64,000 nucleotides of DNA from Lumnitzera littorea. Lineage: Eukaryota > Streptophyta > Magnoliopsida > Myrtales > Combretaceae. The notes below the pieces were generated by a model. That model searched no databases. It was given only the letters and a program-made list of their open reading frames with translations, and was not told the DNA's origin. Of the stretch, positions 1 to 12,475 are shown one piece after another. The translations under genes and the position numbers were made by a program. Where the stretch lies: the NCBI GenBank assembly GCA_024138015.1, contig JAMXBB010000003.1, positions 9,749,265 through 9,813,264 of the forward strand. Reading direction: 5' to 3'. Each line of letters starts with the position of its first letter. The first letter of the stretch is position 1.

Positions 1-2005
1 TCTAACTTCGATGCATCTCAACACTGATACTCAAGACTCAACTCTTAACCTATGCCTGATTATCTAGCAACCTATAAGAGAAAACTGTTGGGAAGTAAGT
101 TACACGAGCTTAGTGAGATATCCATCATACTATACTATCAAGAAAGTTATCAAGCAATTAATTAACAAACATATAAATGCATGAACAAGTTATGATCGAT
201 GTTACATACAACATCAGATTTAACACTCTCCAAAATAAGGGTTGAAGATTTGTCAACACTAATCACAACTAGGTTTGGCACCTGGGTTTTTAACTACATA
301 TATAAAAGTTCCATATTTCACAAAATATGTTTCTATTTCCAAAAGTCTAGTAGTACACAAATCCTCAAGTTTAACGATGAGATAGCCCCTGTAGTCTATG
401 CTCACACCCTACAGAGATGGTCTTTAGACTAAACCTCCAACCATCTATGGTTAGCGTCTCTGGCACTAGGTAAACCCGTAAGTCAAGGGTAACGTTTTGT
501 TGTACCAATGCTCTTATACTATACTAATTGAATCATATGGAAATCTATCCCTACAAGGCCCTTCATTACCAACCGCATGAGGTGACGGCCAGAACATTAT
601 ATACAATATTCGTATTTATGCATGATCCATTTAATTTTCATTAAGTCGGATATGATTAAATCAATTTATGAGGTGATCAACCAATATCAACATACCATTC
701 AATTATGCAGTAATAAATCAAGCAGCCAGTTATTCAACCATTATATTTTACAACATTTTATACAATACACAACCAATATTCAAACACATACATCCCCCAT
801 GCATCAAATTATTAATATTTACTTTAGGTGCACTAATTACAAGTACAAAATAAATATAAAGTCATCGAAAATACTCACTTAGTCACAGGGTCAATCAACG
901 GTCATAATAGTCTACTTAGTAAATCGATATTCGTATCAAGATTACCTAACATCTATGGAATATAAAAAGATATTAAGTAATTGATGAAATAACTAAACTA
1001 TTCATATATTTAGTATTAACTACTTAAATTAGCTATCTATTCATATATTATCCCTTATTTGAGTTTTTCCATCAATTGTGTATAACTTTTTCGCTCTAGT
1101 TCTAATTTTTATGAACTTATAGTCTATCTTTATCGTTTTCAAACGTACCTCCTTATAGTGAAGTCCATTTTGGACATTGTAGCCTACATTTTTCATGGTA
1201 GTTTAAAAATATTACGAATTTTATTGTTTGGACTTAAATAATTATAAACTATTATTTTAAGCTTTTCTTTATCTATTTATAATTTAATAAATATCTAAAT
1301 TTTGTATTTTTGTAATGTTCTTATTTTTAAGTCTATTTTATAATAATTTACTTATTTTGCTATTTTTAAGGTTAAATACTTATTTAATTCCTTTTTTATC
1401 ACTTTAAGAATTTCTTAATTAATTAATTATTTTATTATTATTATTATTAATTACGAATTTTAATTAAAATATTAAGTGCTAACATGGCAACATAGGGACA
1501 TTCCACGTGTCACTTTCATGCATATTTCATATTTTCCAATCTTTCCTATTTTGTACTTTACTTAATACTTATATATTTATTATTATATTTTATTAAATTT
1601 TATAAATTTATTTATTTCCTTTTCCTAATCCTCATGGCACTAATACATATATACATATTATATTACTTTATTTAGTAACTTAGTATTTTAGTATATTTAA
1701 AACATTGTATATATATACTATTTAAGTATATACATGCACTTATACCATAATATACTACTAATATACGTATTTTCTACTTATACATATACTTATACACTTA
1801 GGTTCTCTTATTTTATTTATACATGTATACATAGTTAATTTTACAACGTAACCGTAAATACACTATATGTACCATACATATATTCATATACTATACTTAT
1901 ACATATATTATACTTTATTTTTATACTTTATCCATACACATATGACCGGACGCACATACACACACATATATATATAATGAAAATAAATAATATACACACT
2001 ATATA

Positions 2006-2037
<32 letters not shown>

Positions 2038-3224
2038 TCTATTTATACCCTATACTTACATATTCAATTGTAACATATATGTACATATATAAGTATATAC
2101 TTAAGTATTTATATACATACATGAATACATAAAATAAGAAATACTAACTTTTTATATAATTTCATTACATGTACAACTACAAAGAAAGGAAATTACAAAA
2201 TTAAATATATTACATAATTCTTAAATACATGTATTTCTACAAAATACATACACATATAACAAGGGTATATGTAAATTAAAAAAATAAATACATAAAAAAA
2301 TACTACTTAACTATTCTTCTTATAACTTGAAAATTTGTTGATCCTAAAGCTTTTCTTCTTCTTCAATTTGTTGAGTCAAAATACAAGGAAATGTATGAAA
2401 TAAAACTAAATAAGAAATGAAGGAAGACCACAGTTTGAAGAAAGGAACTTAGTGTATGACTTTTTTGAGTGTTTAGTTTCCAAAGAGTGAAAAACAAAAG
2501 TATCTAAGTCCACCTCTTCCAGCAGACGTAAGGAAAAGAGAAGGTAATAAAAAAATAAAAGAAAATAAGAGATAAGAAATTGATTTGACTTGTTTATCTT
2601 ATCTGATCTAAACAACGATTTACACACATGGGCTATTGTACACGTATAGAAGAAGAAGAAAACACGTGGGAAAAAAAGGAAAAAACTAATGAAAGAAAAA
2701 AAAGAAAAGGAAAAAGGGAAAAAGGAAGAAAAAAGAAAAATTAAAAATTCTAATTCCAAATATAAAATTATATGTTTAATAATAATTAAGAAATAATATT
2801 TGAAATTTTATAAAATTTATTAATTAAATTGTTGCTTATTATGTTTATAATATTTGGAGTTATCTTAACTCGTTTGTTAATAATTTTACACGATTATGTG
2901 TATTGGTTAATAATTATATTCAAATAGGGTGTTATTACTATTAAGGTATAATTATTCATTTTATAAACTTAAAGTTATAGTTTTAGGGTTTTTATCAAGT
3001 TCAAGTTCAAGTCAATTTCGCGTATTTATACATAGATAAGGTTTAGGGTTTTTTGTATGCAATTAAGGTTTTGATCGATATTTTAGGATTTTTATTACTC
3101 ATGTTATATTCAAGTTTAAAATTTTAATTGGTTTTAAATTTATTAGCTTTATTAACTTAGGAAAGTTATCTATAGTACTAAAGTTCAATTCTACACTCAA
3201 ATAGCTAAATTCATGGGGTTTATA
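1..3224 (-). mobile_element. Family A LTR (3' LTR of a minus-strand Ty3/gypsy element), cut by the window edge
   Basis: AT-rich, non-coding, with (TA)n and (CA)n tracts such as 2,017-2,037. It matches the reverse complement of 4,543-8,215 and of 54,664-58,280 along its length, and 16,290-19,819 directly. Read on the minus strand it starts at 3,224 with TATAAACCCC (family consensus TGTAAACCCC), directly after a purine tract at 3,225-3,240. That places it as the 3' LTR of the element whose gag lies at 3,534-3,731. By comparison with the copy at 8,408, about 350 bp of its far end lies outside the window. The short open frames inside it are compositional noise. Confidence 0.8.
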
Positions 3225-3240
3225 TTTTTCCCTCCTTATA
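3225..3240 (-). other. Polypurine tract of the family A element
   Basis: On the minus strand the sequence reads TATAAGGAGGGAAAAA and ends exactly where the LTR begins. This is the normal position of the plus-strand primer of an LTR retrotransposon, and it is one of the two cis signals that prove family A is an LTR rather than a TIR transposon. Confidence 0.7.
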
Positions 3241-4542
3241 ATATGTTTCATTCTTGAAACTTGACTATAGTAACTTTATTTTACTAACACCTTTTAAAAC
3301 ATTTTTCAGCTTGTATTTAAAATCCAAATAACTAATCAAAAACTTTATACATCATCATTAGGTTCTTCATGGATATATAATACATAGTTCTCAACTATAA
3401 TCTTATTACTCAGAATACTTTGAAATATTCACATGTCCCTCTTTTTACTTCCAATAATTTAACAAGAGATATTATCATCTCTTAACATTTTCTGCAACGG
3501 TGTGCTTGATAGATTCGTTATCTTTAGGGTCACTTACTTCTTAGGGCAAGAGGTAAAGTCATGTTCACGTTCTCCACAATTATAGTATGCCTTAGTCTTT
3601 ATAAGACATTGTTGAATCCTATGATGTCTTTTTTCTCCACAAATAAAGCACTTGTTTTGTAATCGTAGACAATTCTTTGGGTAGTACCATTTACCATGCT
3701 TCCAACATCGTACTTTAGCAATCTCCTTCATTTTTAACTTACCTATCTATGACCTCGATTTTCTAATTGATTTCTTTCTTTTCTTGTTTGTGTCATATTT
3801 CTTTTACCATCCATGGTCCTGCTAAAGTAATATTCTCCAACATCAGTATTACTTAATAGTCTATGTATTCAAATCACCAATCGTCACATTTAAATATTAT
3901 TGTATGAATCATCGCTTTCACCTTATCAATTACTTCAATTCTTTCATCAAAAATAGAATTCATCATTCATAAATTCTCGAATTCATTCTTCATGGATAAT
4001 TCTAAGTCATCGGTTAACTATTACCTTAAGGCTTGTCTATTGAATTAAACCTATATTAATTGTACATCTCATACATAATCTTATACATTCTACTCCTAGA
4101 TAATTATTCATTAAGAACTAGTATAGTCATCTCCTTTACCAAACATACTGGGAAAATTCATATCTCGGTAATTTTACCTTATAGTTCAAAGTTATTAAGC
4201 TATTCAACCACTAGATCGAATTTGCAATTAACTACTTAAGCATTGTTTTCAAATTCCACTAGTGTTGTTAAATTTTCAATTCCAAATGTTATCAAAACCA
4301 TTAAAACTGATAAACCTCTAATCAATGCATTTCGAACTTTCAATATGTTATTAGGGTATTCTTTGCTCTCCTAATTTTTGACACAATACTTCTTCTTAAT
4401 TCAATATAGTCAAGAATTTCCCTTTTTATTTCCTTTACAACACTCACTTCTTATACCTTTGATCCAACACTTCAAACTTACTGTTATGAGCTTTTTGCGG
4501 GTAAACATATCAACAACATTTAGATTGGGGAAGAAGTTCAAA
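3241..4542 (-). mobile_element. Internal region of the family A element (gag end, leader side)
   Basis: Apart from the zinc-knuckle frame this stretch has no long open frame. On the minus strand it continues the interior that begins at the PBS at 8,391 and is interrupted by the LTR at 4,543-8,215. With that LTR removed, the interior is only about 1.5 kb. Confidence 0.55.
3534..3731 (-). pseudogene. gag nucleocapsid fragment with degenerate CCHC zinc knuckles
   Basis: The 65-residue frame contains tandem CCHC knuckles typical of retrotransposon Gag, which packages element RNA in virus-like particles. The clearest has Cys28, Cys31, His36 or His37 and Cys42. A second keeps Cys52, His57 and Cys62 but has Tyr49 in place of the first Cys. 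An upstream Cys9...Cys21 segment with aromatic residues looks like a third, more decayed knuckle. The fragment lies between the PBS at 8,391-8,402 and the PPT at 3,225-3,240, on the same strand as both. No protease, RT or integrase is recognisable in this interior, so the element is gag-only or pol-deleted. It is a non-functional remnant. Confidence 0.75.
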
Positions 4543-7500
4543 ACTAAACCCTATAAAGCTATTGATCTAAATTCTAAATTAGATTTAAGTATTCTAGATA
4601 ATTTTACGAGTCAATAAGACTAAGTAAGATAAAAATTTTATTAAACAATGAAATTGAATATATAATAAATAATAAAAACCTTAAAATTTCGCTCAAAACC
4701 TAAATAGAAAACCCTAAATCTTATGTATACATAAATACCTGAGAATGAACTCGAACTTAATAAAAACTCTAAAATTACAGCTTTAAGTTTATAAAATGAA
4801 TAAATATAACTTAATAATAATAAAACCCTAGTTGAATGTAATTATTAACCAATATATGTAATTACGTGAAATTATTGATGAACACATCAAGATAATTTTT
4901 AAATATTATAAATTTAATGAGTAATGATTTAATTAATAAATTTCAAATATTATTTATTATTTTATTATTTATATTTGGAAATTCTTAATTTTTATTTTCC
5001 TTTTTTTCCCTTTTTCTTTTCTTCTCTAGATTTTTTTTTGTCACATCCCACTTCTAGAAGTATTCGATGGACACTTGTAGATAATTTTTTTTTAACATGT
5101 GTTAATAATGAGAGAAAAACAAAAGCTCTAGATAAGTCCTTGTCTTATCAAATTTATTACTATATCTTGCCTTTATTTTTTTTTTCCTTTTTCCTTTTTT
5201 TTTTACTCACATCATTTGCTGTTCTTTCTCTTTTGTCCAATACGTTTGGAAACAAAAAGCAAACAGACATATATTTTACCAACACAAAAACACAAACAAT
5301 ACTATTCCTTATTTCCTTTTCCAACCGTGAAACATCACCTTCCTTTTTTAATTTTCCTTTGATTTCAAGACAACAATTAAAGAAGAAGAAGAAGGAGCCT
5401 TGTCATTTTTTATTCATCCAATTTACTAGGGAAAATAGATAAGGAGTATGTGTAATATATTTATTTGATATTAATCATCTTGATGTATTCTTTTACATAC
5501 ATGTATTTTGTGGAATTTATATGTAATATAGGGTCATGTAATAGAAATATATGTAAGGTTTGTAGTTCCTTATGTATATATGTATAAATACTAAAGTATG
5601 TGCATGTATACGTACATGTTATATTAATTATACTATATGTAGTATAAAAGACTATGTGTATATATATGTATATATATATGCATGTATAATATATGTATAT
5701 TTATGTTTGTATAATTTTTATTACATATGTATATGTACAAACATGTCATAAAAAAATATATATATTTATGTATGTATAAAGTACGAAAATACTAATACAG
5801 TATAGTATATGTATAATAGGGTATATGTTCGGTATATATATATATATATATATATGTTTGTGTGTATACAATAGTATTTATATTATGTATTTTCATTGTA
5901 CAGATATAAATATATATATATATAGATGTGATTGTATATGCATATATATTTGTATATGATATTATGTATATTAAGTATTTTCAATAGATATATATATATA
6001 TATATATGTAAGTGTGGCCGTATATGTATGTATGTATAAAATATAAAAATAAAAGTGTATATATATATAGATATTGTATATATGTACATATGTATAGCAT
6101 ATGTAGTATATTTAGGATCATATTATTATATTACATAAGTATACATATATGTATAGATATATAGTTATACTTAATTAATACATGTATAATATACTATAAT
6201 AATAAATTAATAAATAAAACAAGAAAGTATATATATAAATATATGTACTGTGAGTTAAAAGAATTAAAAAATAATTAATTTGAAAAATTTAATAAAATAT
6301 AATAATAAATACAATTATATACATATTGCATAAAAATGCAAAATAGGAAAAATATTGAAAATATACAAATTTTGGAAATGACACATAGCACTTATCCATG
6401 TTGTCACGTTAGCATATAATTAATTTTAATTAAAATCGTAATTAAAAATAATAATACAATAATTAATTAGTTAAGAATTTATTAAAATAAAAAAATGAAA
6501 TAAATAAGTTTTAAAACTTAAATATAGTGAAATGCATTATGATAAAATGAACTTAAAAATAAGAAAATTACAAAATATAAGCATTAAATATTTATTAACT
6601 CATAAATAGGTAAAAAAAAAAAAGCTTAAAATAATAAATTATAATTATTTAAGTCAAAATAGTAAAATTCGTAATATTTTTACATCATAATTGAAAATGT
6701 GAGTTACAACGTTCAAAATGGACCTTGCTCCAAGAAAGTACATCCGAAAATGACAAAAATGGACTATAAGTTCATAAAAATTAGAGTTAAATTAAAAAAG
6801 TTATATACGATTAATAAAAAAGCTCGAACCGACCATTTCATAAGAATAGATAATTACTTTAAGTAGTTAGTACCAAATATATGAATAGTTTAGTTATTTA
6901 ACTCAAACACTTATTACTTTCTTATTCCCAAAAAGTCAAGTGATCTTGAAATCAAGACTGATTTACTTATAGATTACTACGATCCCTAACATCAACTATG
7001 GCTGAGTGAGTACTCCTAATGATTTCATACATGTTTGTGTGTGTAGTTAGTGAACATTAATTAATATTAATAATTGGATGTGTGCATGAGGTTGGGTTAT
7101 GCATGTATATGATATTGTTATTAAATGTGAAATTATTTTAAGATATGATAATGTATTGTTTGTTACATAAAGACTTCAATAGGAATTGATTTGTTTGTGA
7201 TTTTGATTGATCACATAATAATTAGACTTAATGATATCTAACTCGGATTAATTAAATCGGAACATACATAATCATGCATTGCATAACTAATTCTGACCGT
7301 CACATCATACAGAGGTAGTGAGAGGCTATATGGGGGTTGATTATAAATTCTGATTATAGTGTTTTAATATGGTGTACACATACGATATGATCTTATCCTG
7401 ACCTATAAGATTACTAGGTATTGGAGGCGACAATCGCCTGGTTAAGAGTCAAGTCCAAAGACCTCTGTTTAGGGAGTGAGTATGGACTGCGGAGGTCTGC

Positions 7501-8215
7501 TTACAATTATACATAGAACTTAGTTTTTGAATGAAATAAAAAGATTGATTTGAATACGAAACGCAAAGTTTCATAGTAAAATAAGTTCTAGTATAATACC
7601 CGAATCTGACTGGTGCCATATATACTCCAACCCTGACTTCGGAGGGCGTTAAATCTGAGTTGTATATAATACCAGTCACCTGTATATATTTGTTTAGCAT
7701 TTTGTATGAGCATGCATTCATATGTTTGAATTTAATTATTAAATAACTTGTATATAGTATGGTTGAGGGATATCTCACTAAGCTATTTAGCTTATACCCC
7801 TATAGATTGCTTATGTAAGAGGATCTATTCGTTATTCCAAACTGCAGGATGCCCGAGGTTAGTAGATCGTCTTCTGGTAAGTGTAAGTGTGAGATTTGAG
7901 CTAAAAGTGTGTCTTTATAGTTATAGTTAGATTTTAGAAACTTATTATGTGACACTATGTATTATTATGTAATTAGTGGTTTCCTGAAAGACTCAATGTA
8001 CGTATTATACATGTAATGGATATTCATAGTTTGATAGTTATGTCTTAAATACTATGTGATGATATTACTTGCACTTGTATAGCTCTTGGGATGATAGTTA
8101 TAGTAGTAGCCTTATATGTCGCATGAAGGGTTGTCAATTAAAAAGGTAATCAATTTACAGTCCTTTCTATGATAAAGACGCCTGCTACGACTAAGCTAGC
8201 CCTCGGATCGTGACA
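4543..8215 (+). mobile_element. Family A solo LTR inserted into the family A element
   Basis: A full-length LTR (about 3.67 kb) in the opposite orientation to the surrounding element. Its end reads GATCGTGACA at 8,206-8,215. Its start is decayed (consensus TGTAAACCCC; here ACTAAACCCT at 4,543). The five bases before it (TCAAA, 4,538-4,542) and after it (TCAAC, 8,216-8,220) match at 4 of 5 positions, as expected for an old target-site duplication. No PBS follows 8,215, which supports a solo LTR. It contains (TA)n tracts near 5,835 and 5,995. Confidence 0.75.
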
Positions 8216-8407
8216 TCAACAGTTAACAAGTCAATGTACAAATAACATAGACATAATACGTATAGGTAATCCTAAATATAGATCATATATGATCTAGAAG
8301 TCTAATTCTCTTACTTTTAAATCTTAAATCTATCTAAGTTCTACCCCATCTCACTATTTAGTAGGTTTTTCCTATTTCTAACGATCTAAAGCTTTAATAC
8401 CACTTCT
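8216..8407 (-). mobile_element. PBS-side interior of the family A element
   Basis: A short stretch between the inserted solo LTR and the 5' LTR piece. On the minus strand it holds the primer-binding site TGGTATTAAAGC (8,391-8,402), four bases downstream of the end of the LTR (8,408). The sequence resembles the plant initiator-tRNA-Met primer site TGGTATCAGAGC at 10 of 12 positions. This fixes the direction of the whole nested element as minus. Confidence 0.7.
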
Positions 8408-9593
8408 ATCATGACCCCAAGAGAGCCTAGTATGATTATCTAAAATTTTTATATTACATGTGCACCCATAATACAAAAACTACCTTGCAAGTCAGAAATT
8501 ACAAGACTCTAAATAATTAAATACTAAAGTTTCCAATTTTAAGATAATTAATCTACTATAGAACATAAGTAACTATTGATAACCAACATTCTACAGTTCC
8601 TCAGAATCATAAATAATCGATATCCCCTACCAAATGATAAAATCAAGCAGTATGGATCTAGAACTTAAACTTACGAAAGTTACAAAATCTAAAGATAGTA
8701 TTAATAATTATATGTAATATTTCAAACCAACTATATAGCCTATCTTCAAATTTTAACTTCTATGCGTTTCAACACTAGTAATCAACACTCAACTCTTAAC
8801 TTATGCTCGATTATCTAGTAACCTGTTAGAGAAAACTGTTGCAGAGTAAGCTACACAAGCTTAATGAGATATCCCTCATACTATCTAACAAGCAGGTTAT
8901 CAAACAATTTATTAACAAACGTATGAATATATGAACAAGCAGTATGCTAAACAATATATATGTAGTTGATCGGTACTGTATATAATATTGAATTTAACGC
9001 CCTCCGAAGTAAGGGTTGAAAATACATTGGCACCAATCACAACTGGGTACTAGCATCTGGGGTTTTTAACCATAAATTTAAATTTCGTATTTCATGAAAT
9101 ATATTTTCATTTCAAAGAAATCCAGTAATACACAAAATCCTAAGTTTAGTGATGAAGTGGCCTCCGTAGTCTACACTTATGCCCTATAGTGGTAGTTTCT
9201 AGACTTAACCCCCAATTACTTACAATTAGCATTTCTAGTATCAAGTAAACCCGCAAACCAATGATAGGGTCCTATTGTACCAATGCTCTCGCACTATACT
9301 AATCAAATCATATGGGAATCCATCCCTCCAATACCCTTCATTATCAATAACGTGAGATGATGATCGAAACATTATATGCAATGTTCATACTTATGGATGA
9401 TTCATTTAATTTTAGTTAAGTTAAATATAATTAAGTCAATTTATGAGGTGATCAACCAATATTAATAAACCATTTAATTATGCAGTAATAAATCAAGCAG
9501 CTAGTTATCCAGCTATTATGCGTCATCACATTTTACACAACACACAATTAATATTTAAGCACATGCATATCCCAAACCCCCATGCATCAAATT
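8408..9593 (-). mobile_element. Family A 5' LTR, truncated
   Basis: This is the last 1.2 kb of a family A LTR. It aligns with 1-800 in the same orientation and with the reverse complement of the right end of 4,543-8,215. It ends at 8,408 and is followed on the minus strand by the PBS. Similarity to 1-800 stops near 9,593, so roughly two thirds of the LTR is missing, replaced by unrelated DNA. Confidence 0.7.
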
Positions 9594-10160
9594 GGGTTAT
9601 AATTAAACATTTCGCTAAACTGTAACCAATCCACTTAGAGCTAGTTTTGGGTTGTTTTGTCAGGTCGACTGGTTTATGGGCTAGTTTTTGAACTTGTGAA
9701 CCACATCTCCAATGACCTTTTTTTTTTTAGGGTTTACAATATATATATATATATATATAACTATATATCATATGTATATATTATATTGCATAATTTTAAT
9801 ATGTATTATATATGATATATTAATATGTATAATATATGTAATATATATAATATATATGTTAATATGTCGAATACCTAATAATATGTATAAATATATATAT
9901 GTTAATATAATATATACTATATAAAATATATATAACTATATATATGTAAATTACAAACAAAAAAAAGGTTCAATCTGCCAATTCAGATGGATTGAAGGCT
10001 TGAACTACCTAGACTTGTATGAACTAGTGAGTCTTTCGTTAATTCAAGCCTACCATAATTAAGTTGTTTTTAGTTCGATGAACCACCAAGTCAGTTTAGT
10101 GCCGATTTATAGTTCAGAACCGATTCTTTCTTAGGTCTAAGTAGGATATAAAGCTTTCGA
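9594..10160. repeat. MITE-like AT-rich repeat with a (TA)n core
   Basis: Sequence of the 'GAACCG / GGTTC' type (about 9,640-9,710 and 9,970-10,140) flanks a TA-rich core at 9,735-9,950. The right edge, read inward on the minus strand, starts TAGACCTAAG, like the ends seen at 30,250, 44,997 and 63,886. I could not match a left end or a target duplication, so the boundaries are uncertain. Confidence 0.35.
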
Positions 10161-12160
10161 AAAAAAAAAAAAATTGAAGATTCCACTCTATCTTTCATAC
10201 AATCGAGGAGGATTTATTGGGTAATTTACGACTCATTGATAATTTATGTATGGTAAATTTGGATAAATATAAACTTTTACTTTAATAATATAGATAAATT
10301 TTATGAAAATGATTGATTATCAAATATCAATTTTATGACATAAAGCACTTATGAGTGTTAACGATGAGTTAAGATGGAGTTCATTTATCCCTTATTAAGA
10401 GATTACATATCTAAAAACATCTACTTAGATATATGAGACTCAATTACATAGCCCTAAGAATAATTAATCAAATTTAAGATGCCGCAGTAAGCCAAATGAC
10501 TGATCAAATTTGGATCATGGATTCATACAATCGATATGGAATATCGAAATAGAGAGATGTGATCACATATGTAGATCTACAGTGAGTTCAGGTTAAGAAG
10601 ATATTTCCAAGAGTGTTTGGTTGCTTAAAGAGAGTAGCTAAGTATTCTAAAAGTTTATGCCTCGAGGTTGGCACAGCCACGACAAAGGGACTTAGAGGAC
10701 CGTACCCAATAAAGAATATTGTTCGGATGGAATCCAAATGGGAGACACAATTATGCCATTTGGAATTGATTTATTTGTTTGTAATAAAAGTTGATAAAAA
10801 GATCGAGGTGCATTCAATAACTTAAAATTGACCAAAAGATCAATGTTGCATGTTAAAACCTTTTAAAGATGTTAACTTTCTTTTTTTTTTTTTTTCCCTT
10901 TTAAGAGCTTGTTAACTAATATATCGTAAGGTTAATTACATATTTTATGGAAAAACCATAAACATTCCTTCATCATGATTTTCTCGAACCAAATTGTACA
11001 ATCAACAAACAACAATTACACGCTGGACATTTAATAACTCAACAAGCTCAGAATTACTCAATACTTAAAATCCAATATATATAATCTCAGTCCATTTATC
11101 AATCGATTGTCTTAAATCTAGAATTAGCTTTCTCTTTTATATTTTGATCATAGCCTATTACATATTACTAATTCCAACAAATAAATACTGGGATAAGAGA
11201 AACCAATAAAACATTCATTTTTGAGAAAATTGATCCAAGAACAGGAGGCCACTTGACCACCATCTAGGAGATGGGTGACTGCGCCTGGTCTAGGTCATTG
11301 GCACCTCTTCTAAAAGTTGCAGAACTCGTCCTAGAGGTTTGATATATGCCAATCCTAGGGTTTTAACTTTCTCAATCACCTAACTTGAATCTAGCCAAAT
11401 AATTTGTTCATAAAATTTATATTTTCAGCAGAACTTCTAAATCTAAATCATAGATGAAATCTTAGATTTAGCAAAACTAAGATTAATGAACTCCTAAGTT
11501 TTTTTTTCTTAACAACATGTGCCAAAAATAGTGAATAATTAAGTCAACAAAAATCGATTGATCATTTTTAATTACTTAGCCCAAAATTTTCTAATTAGTA
11601 TCAACATGTTATTCACTATCACATATTTAAAAACCAATACTAATTCCCTTATACAATTGGCCATATGGGACTACATTTCGTAGAATATTGCAATATTTCC
11701 CCCTTAAACATGCGATATCCTTGTTATGTGGCCATATAGTTGGCCCTAGTGTTTTCCCCCTTTCAATGAATCAATAGCACTTGTATGTTGATTAAACACT
11801 AAAACCCTAAGTGCTAAAATGAAAAACAAGGTAGCAATGAAGTTCAACACTACAACTCAAACATGAAAGAATTGTATGCCTATAGTAATGTACTGTAAAT
11901 GATATGATCTTGCTATAGCCCATGTCTTTCAAACCTAAAGATTAGTGCCAATTCAAGAACACGGTCGTGTTCATCATGCATATCACTACCAAAATATGAA
12001 AACAAATAACATCCACCATAACCCATACTAACTAAATAGAATCACTCAAAAGGTCCCAAGAAAAAGTGAAATCCAAATGAGTTCTACCATGAAAAATTCA
12101 AGAAAAACAAAAGATATCAAGAACTTATCGGAGTACTCAAAGTGAGTGCATTTAGGAAAC
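10161..12160. other. Unassigned AT-rich DNA, no supported gene
   Basis: No recognisable protein domain or repeat termini. The best open frame (10,613-10,825 plus, 70 aa) matches nothing I know. Poly-T occurs near 10,881-10,897. The tone is that of old transposon sequence. Confidence 0.4.
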
Positions 12161-12320
12161 TTAAATCAGTATGAGTAATGGATTGTGAATCAAAGAAGGT
12201 TGTGAGTGAGTTCTTTTATGTGTTGAGCATGAGTGAAATAGCAGATGAGAGGAATAGGTTGTGTGTGTGTTTGTGTAGAAGAAGTGAGGAGAAATGTTGA
12301 AAAAAACTTGTTAGGTGCAC

Positions 12321-12331
12321 ACTTATATAGT
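12321..12331 (-). promoter_or_regulatory. TATA-box-like element, possibly of an unidentified LTR
   Basis: The minus strand reads CTATATAAGT. It is followed, in the direction of transcription, by a pyrimidine-rich, CA-rich leader-like stretch to about 12,230. It resembles a plant pol II core promoter inside a transposon. No gene downstream is identified. Confidence 0.3.
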
Positions 12332-12475
12332 AGGCATGACATGACCCGAGACACAACAATGTCTCATAGTAGTGTAACCTTCTATGATGCATGAATGAAG
12401 GTCTCTTGCAATTGATATGGTCCAAGATATGATCATGTCTCTAAACTATGTAGTAAGCTGTTTTACCTTTTTTTT

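Noticed and set aside
2406..2759. 117-aa Phe/Leu/Ser-rich minus frame as a membrane protein
   Set aside because: Low-complexity translation of a purine-rich tract within the family A LTR; 4,975-5,442 is the matching artefact in the opposite copy.
1..8215. A foldback or Mutator-like element with 3-kb inverted arms
   Set aside because: PBS, PPT, gag and a target duplication around the second arm explain the arrangement as nested LTRs.
10613..10825. 70-aa open frame as a small gene
   Set aside because: No recognisable domain and no support from context, in a region without other genes.
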